From Amycolatopsis sp. FBCC-B4732 (GTDB lineage: Bacteria > Actinomycetota > Actinomycetes > Mycobacteriales > Pseudonocardiaceae), in contig NZ_CP095376.1 of the NCBI RefSeq assembly GCF_023008405.1, forward strand, positions 7,172,501 through 7,236,500: DNA of 64,000 nt. The letters run 5' to 3'. A program made the position numbers and the translations under genes. Positions 61,115-64,000 of the stretch are shown in pieces. The notes under the pieces were generated by a model. The model saw only the letters and a program-made list of their open reading frames with translations. It had not been told where the DNA came from and ran no database searches. Position 1 is the stretch's first letter; every line of letters begins with the position of its first letter.

Positions 61115-62398
61115 CTAGCGCGGGACTCGTTCGGCGGGCCACCGGACTTCCGGGACGTCGCTGGGCCGCGGCACCTTGAGGAAGAGGCTGAAAACGGCCG
61201 GGCGGCGGTGGGACAGCTCCAGCCGCCCGCCGTCGGCCTCGACCAGGGCGCGGGCCAGTGCCAGGCCGACGCCCGTGGAGCCGCCGCCGGAGAAGCCGCG
61301 TTCGAAGATGTGCGGGGCGAGTTCGTCCGGCACGCCGGGGCCCGTATCGCTCACCTCGATGACCACCGTGCCCTCGGCGTCGCCGCGGCGGGCGGCCAGC
61401 GTCACCGTTCCCGAACCGTGGCGCAGCGCGTTGTCGAGCAGCACCCCGATGACCTCGCGGAGCCGGCCGGGCGTGGCTCGCGCCATCAGGCCCTCGGCCA
61501 CGCGCATCCGCAGGTTGCGGCCCTCCGAGCGAAGCAGCTCTCGCCACTCCTGGGCCATTTCCGGCAGCTGCGTGGGCAGGTCCACCGGTTCCGCGCCGAC
61601 CTCGCGGGCCGCGCGCGCCGCCGCCAGCAGCTCGTCCAGTGCCTCCGCGAGCCGGTCGGCCTGTTCCTGGGCGGCCTTCGACTCGTCGGCCACCTCTTCG
61701 TCCGGGTGCACGGTGAGCGGTTCCAGCCGCAGCTGCAACGCCGTCAGGCGGCTGCGCAGCTGGTGCGAGACGTCGCCGACGAGCTGGCGTTCGCGCTGCA
61801 CGAGCTGGGCGAGCGCGGTGCCGGACGCGTCCAGCGCCTCGGCGACCATGTCGAGCTCGCCGACGCCGTAGCGGCTCGGGTCGGGCCGGAAGTCGCCGCC
61901 GCCGAGGCGGGCCGCGCGTTCGGCGACGTGCCGAAGCGGCTTCGCCAGCCGCCGCGCCGTCGCGATCGCCACCACCGCGCCGGTCCCGATCGACAGCAGC
62001 ACCAGCAGGACGACGACGAGCGTCACCGTCGTCTGCCGCTCGTGCATCGGCCCGGCGGGGACGGCGATCTCGACCTTGCCGTCGCGGGCGAGGTCGGCCG
62101 TCTCGGTGACCGTGTCGCGGCCCGGGTCGCTGCCGTAGCGCTTCTCGATCTGGCCGCTGGCCCGGACGGTGAGCAGCCCGTTCACCGGGACCGCGGCGCG
62201 CACCTGGTCGAGGTCGATCTCCTGGCCGTTGGCGATCTCGGTGTCGAGGATCGCCGCGGCCGCACGCGCGTTCTCGGCGAGGGTCTCGCGGTAGCTCGAC
62301 TCGATCTGCCAGCTCGCCACGATGCCCAGCGGGATGCCGAGGACCGCCGCGGTGACGGCGACCGCGAGCAGGATGGCCAGCAGGATGCGGCGGCGCAC
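61115..62398 (-). CDS. Two-component sensor histidine kinase
   Basis: This 427-aa kinase has a transmembrane helix (5-29), an extracytoplasmic sensor (30-122), a second helix (124-146), a HAMP domain (about 147-200) and a HisKA/HATPase core: H212 in VGDVSHQLRSRLTALQL, N box VLLDNALRHGSG, G1 DTGPGVPDEL and G2 STGVGLALARALVEADGG. It should phosphorylate the response regulator encoded 3 nt upstream (62402-63103). The signal is unknown. The start at 62398 gives a normal first helix. Confidence 0.92.
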   Translation of the reverse strand: MRRRILLAILLAVAVTAAVLGIPLGIVASWQIESSYRETLAENARAAAAILDTEIANGQEIDLDQVRAAVPVNGLLTVRASGQIEKRYGSDPGRDTVTETADLARDGKVEIAVPAGPMHERQTTVTLVVVLLVLLSIGTGAVVAIATARRLAKPLRHVAERAARLGGGDFRPDPSRYGVGELDMVAEALDASGTALAQLVQRERQLVGDVSHQLRSRLTALQLRLEPLTVHPDEEVADESKAAQEQADRLAEALDELLAAARAAREVGAEPVDLPTQLPEMAQEWRELLRSEGRNLRMRVAEGLMARATPGRLREVIGVLLDNALRHGSGTVTLAARRGDAEGTVVIEVSDTGPGVPDELAPHIFERGFSGGGSTGVGLALARALVEADGGRLELSHRRPAVFSLFLKVPRPSDVPEVRWPAERVPR

Positions 62399-62401
62399 GG
62401 C

Positions 62402-63103
62402 TTATTCGGCGTTGAACCGGAAGCCGACGCCGCGGACGGTCGCGATCCGCCGTTCGCCGTCGTGGGCCTTGCTGGTGCGGCCCGCGGCTTCGTCGGCGGC
62501 GATGGAGAGCTTCCGCCGCAGCCACGACATGTGCATGTCGAGCGTCTTGGACGTCTTCGACTCGAGGTCGTTCCAGACCTCCGCGAGGATCTCGTCGCGG
62601 CTGACGACCTGCCCGGCGCGGCTCATGAGCACGCGCAGCAGCTCGAACTCCTTGTTCGCCAACTGCACCTCGTGCAGGTCGACGGTGACCAGCCGGGCGC
62701 CGACGTCCATCCGCACCCCGCCCGCCTCGAGCACCTCGGGCACCCGGCGGCGCAGCAGCGCGCGGATCCGGGCCAGCAGCTCGGCGAGCCGGAACGGCTT
62801 GGCGACGTAGTCGTCGGCCCCCGCGTCCAGGCCGACGACGAAGTCGACCTCGTCGGTGCGCGCGGTGAGCATCAGGACGGGCAGCTCGGTGCCGTTGGCG
62901 CGCAGCCGCCGGCACACCTCCAGGCCGTCCATCCCCGGCAGGCCGAGGTCCAGCACGAGCAGGTCGACGCGCTGGGCGGCGGTGGCGTTGAGGACCGAAG
63001 GACCGTCGGTGACGACGTGGATCTCGTATCCCTCGCGTTCGAGGGCGCGGGAGAGCGGTTCGGCGATGGCCGGATCGTCTTCGGCAAGTAGGACCATGCT
63101 CAC
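62402..63103 (-). CDS. OmpR family response regulator
   Basis: This 233-aa regulator has a receiver domain (about 3-118; phosphoacceptor D52 in LLVLDLGLPGMDG, lysine in YVAKPF) and a winged-helix OmpR/PhoB DNA-binding domain (about 130-230; VQLANKEFELLRVLMSRAGQVVSRDEI). GTG 63103 lies exactly 7 nt after a minus-strand -10-like TAGAGT (63111-63116), which supports a leaderless start; ATG 63097 is the alternative. It is cotranscribed with the sensor kinase downstream. Confidence 0.92.
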   Translation of the reverse strand: MSMVLLAEDDPAIAEPLSRALEREGYEIHVVTDGPSVLNATAAQRVDLLVLDLGLPGMDGLEVCRRLRANGTELPVLMLTARTDEVDFVVGLDAGADDYVAKPFRLAELLARIRALLRRRVPEVLEAGGVRMDVGARLVTVDLHEVQLANKEFELLRVLMSRAGQVVSRDEILAEVWNDLESKTSKTLDMHMSWLRRKLSIAADEAAGRTSKAHDGERRIATVRGVGFRFNAE

Positions 63104-63139
63104 CTGGTCGACTCTACGACGCCGGGGCGTGAAACCATC

Positions 63140-63925
63140 GTGACCGTGCCTGGCTACGGAGATGATCTGGCCCTCGCCACCCGGCTGGCTGACGCCGCCG
63201 ACGCGATCACGACGGCGCGGTTCCGCGCCCTGGACCTGGCGGTCTCGCGCAAACCCGACCGCACCCCGGTGACCGACGCGGACACCGCGGTCGAGGACGC
63301 GATCCGCGACCTGCTGGCGGCGGAACGCCCGGCCGACGCGGTGCTCGGCGAAGAGCGCGGCGGCTCGGCGGCGACCGGCCGCGCGTGGGTGCTCGACCCG
63401 ATCGACGGGACCAAGAACTTCCTCCGCGGCGTACCCGTCTGGGCGACGCTGATCGCGCTCGTCGAAGACGGCGACCCGGTGGTGGGCATGATCAGCGCGC
63501 CCCTGCTGGGCCGCCGCTGGTGGGCGGCGACGGGCTCCGGCGCGTTCTCTTCGGACTCCTCGGGGACGCGCCGGCTGGCGGTCTCCGGCGTTTCGTCCCT
63601 TTCGGACGCTTATCTGTCCACAACGGACTTGAACTCGTGGGTCGAGTACCACTCGCGCGAGAAGTACCTGGACCTGGTGAACGCGTGCTGGGAATCGCGC
63701 GCGTTCGGCGACTTCTGGCAGCACGTCCTCGTCGCCGAAGGCGCGCTCGACGTCGCGGCGGAGTGCATCGTGAACCCGTGGGACGTGGCGGCGGCGCAGG
63801 TGATCGTCACCGAGGCGGGCGGGCGGTTCAGCGACCTGGACGGCGGCGGGCGCTACGACAACGGGAGCGCGCTGTCGACCAACGGCCTCGTGCACGACGA
63901 AGCGCTGGCGATCCTCAAGCGCTGA
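63140..63925 (+). CDS. hisN: Histidinol-phosphatase, inositol-monophosphatase family
   Basis: HisN dephosphorylates L-histidinol phosphate in histidine synthesis. The 261-aa protein has the metal-binding motifs GEERGG, WVLDPIDGTKNFLRG and WDVAAAQVIVTEAGG of the Mg-dependent IMPase fold, and FRALDLAVSRKPDRTPVTDAD near the N terminus, which is typical of actinobacterial HisN. GTG 63140 starts it. It is divergent from the two-component operon across 36 bp. An inositol-monophosphatase activity cannot be excluded from sequence alone. Confidence 0.87.
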   Translation: MTVPGYGDDLALATRLADAADAITTARFRALDLAVSRKPDRTPVTDADTAVEDAIRDLLAAERPADAVLGEERGGSAATGRAWVLDPIDGTKNFLRGVPVWATLIALVEDGDPVVGMISAPLLGRRWWAATGSGAFSSDSSGTRRLAVSGVSSLSDAYLSTTDLNSWVEYHSREKYLDLVNACWESRAFGDFWQHVLVAEGALDVAAECIVNPWDVAAAQVIVTEAGGRFSDLDGGGRYDNGSALSTNGLVHDEALAILKR

Positions 63926-63926
63926 A

Positions 63927-63981
63927 TGCCATGAGGGGCACCTTCATGGACTTAAGAGCCATGAAGGTGCCCCTCATGGCA
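63927..63981 (+). terminator. Hairpin terminator after hisN
   Basis: A perfect 22-bp stem (63927-63948 with 63960-63981) with an 11-nt loop begins 2 nt after the hisN stop. The arms start TGCCATGAGGGGCACC. No T-run follows. The last 19 bases of the window hold nothing recognisable. Confidence 0.75.
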
Positions 63982-64000
63982 CATCACGAACCCGGGAGCA

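Noticed and set aside
60898..61179. Small plus-strand frame after the LuxR-type gene
   Set aside because: It crosses the long hairpin and overlaps the end of the kinase gene, and is Pro/Ser/Arg-rich without a ribosome site.

Overview
The window is very GC-rich chromosomal DNA with GTG/TTG starts, tightly packed genes and many leaderless-looking starts. The gene set (coenzyme F420 genes fbiA/fbiB, seven-iron ferredoxin next to dapC, succinylase-type DAP genes, rhamnosyl linker genes, LCP ligases, DUF3152, TIGR03089, CHAD) points to an actinomycete with an arabinogalactan-type wall. The order manB-like / wbbL / rmlD / LCP / TIGR03089 / fadE25-like / purE / purK / gtrA follows the mycobacterial Rv3264c-Rv3278c block, expanded here. 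Pseudonocardiaceae, most probably Amycolatopsis, is my inference.

Layout. 1-5050: two near-duplicate secreted M28-type peptidases with C-terminal P domains (the first cut by the window edge), a GH18 chitinase, a DUF3152 metalloprotease-like lipoprotein and a small membrane-anchored protein. 5050-13450: lysine/DAP biosynthesis (dapE, dapD, fdxA-dapC) interspersed with a lipoprotein, a CHAD protein, a 157-bp tandem-repeat array, a 58-aa membrane protein, and a flavin monooxygenase with a divergent TetR regulator. 13450-19300: GNAT-fbiA-fbiB-NUDIX run, then a GntR regulator sandwiched between two proline/glutamine-rich membrane proteins, and an AlkA-like glycosylase. 19300-35000: surface polysaccharide region with mannose-1-phosphate guanylyltransferase, WbbL, five further glycosyltransferase genes (one a GT2-GT4 fusion), an orphan Wzt-like ABC ATPase, RmlD, RmlB and two LCP ligases; RmlB/RmlD make dTDP-rhamnose for WbbL and the LCP proteins attach finished glycans to peptidoglycan.

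35000-45120: NmrA-type oxidoreductase, TIGR03089, DoxX, a TetM/OtrA-type ribosome-protection GTPase, DUF1206, small proteins, a secreted lipase, an acyl-CoA dehydrogenase and an acyl-CoA synthetase. 45244-47799: a single-gene NACHT NTPase with a restriction-endonuclease-like N terminus and pentapeptide repeats, lodged between the fatty-acid genes and purE; this is the best candidate for an undescribed (immune) system. 47800-57120: purE, purK, two GT87 membrane glycosyltransferases, a degenerate GGDEF protein, a sigma factor fused to its own anti-sigma and membrane/extracytoplasmic domains, two GtrA proteins and a GNAT. 57120-64000: an MFS exporter with a long structured leader, NmrA protein, two LuxR-type regulators, a two-component pair and hisN.

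Recurrent themes: a 20-bp perfect palindrome (GCACTTTCACGTGAAAGTGC) occurs five times, one pair lying in frame inside a GNAT gene; -10-like hexamers lie 6-7 nt before several start codons that lack a Shine-Dalgarno; and convergent genes repeatedly share 4-bp stop-codon overlaps. No rRNA, tRNA, CRISPR array or insertion sequence was found.
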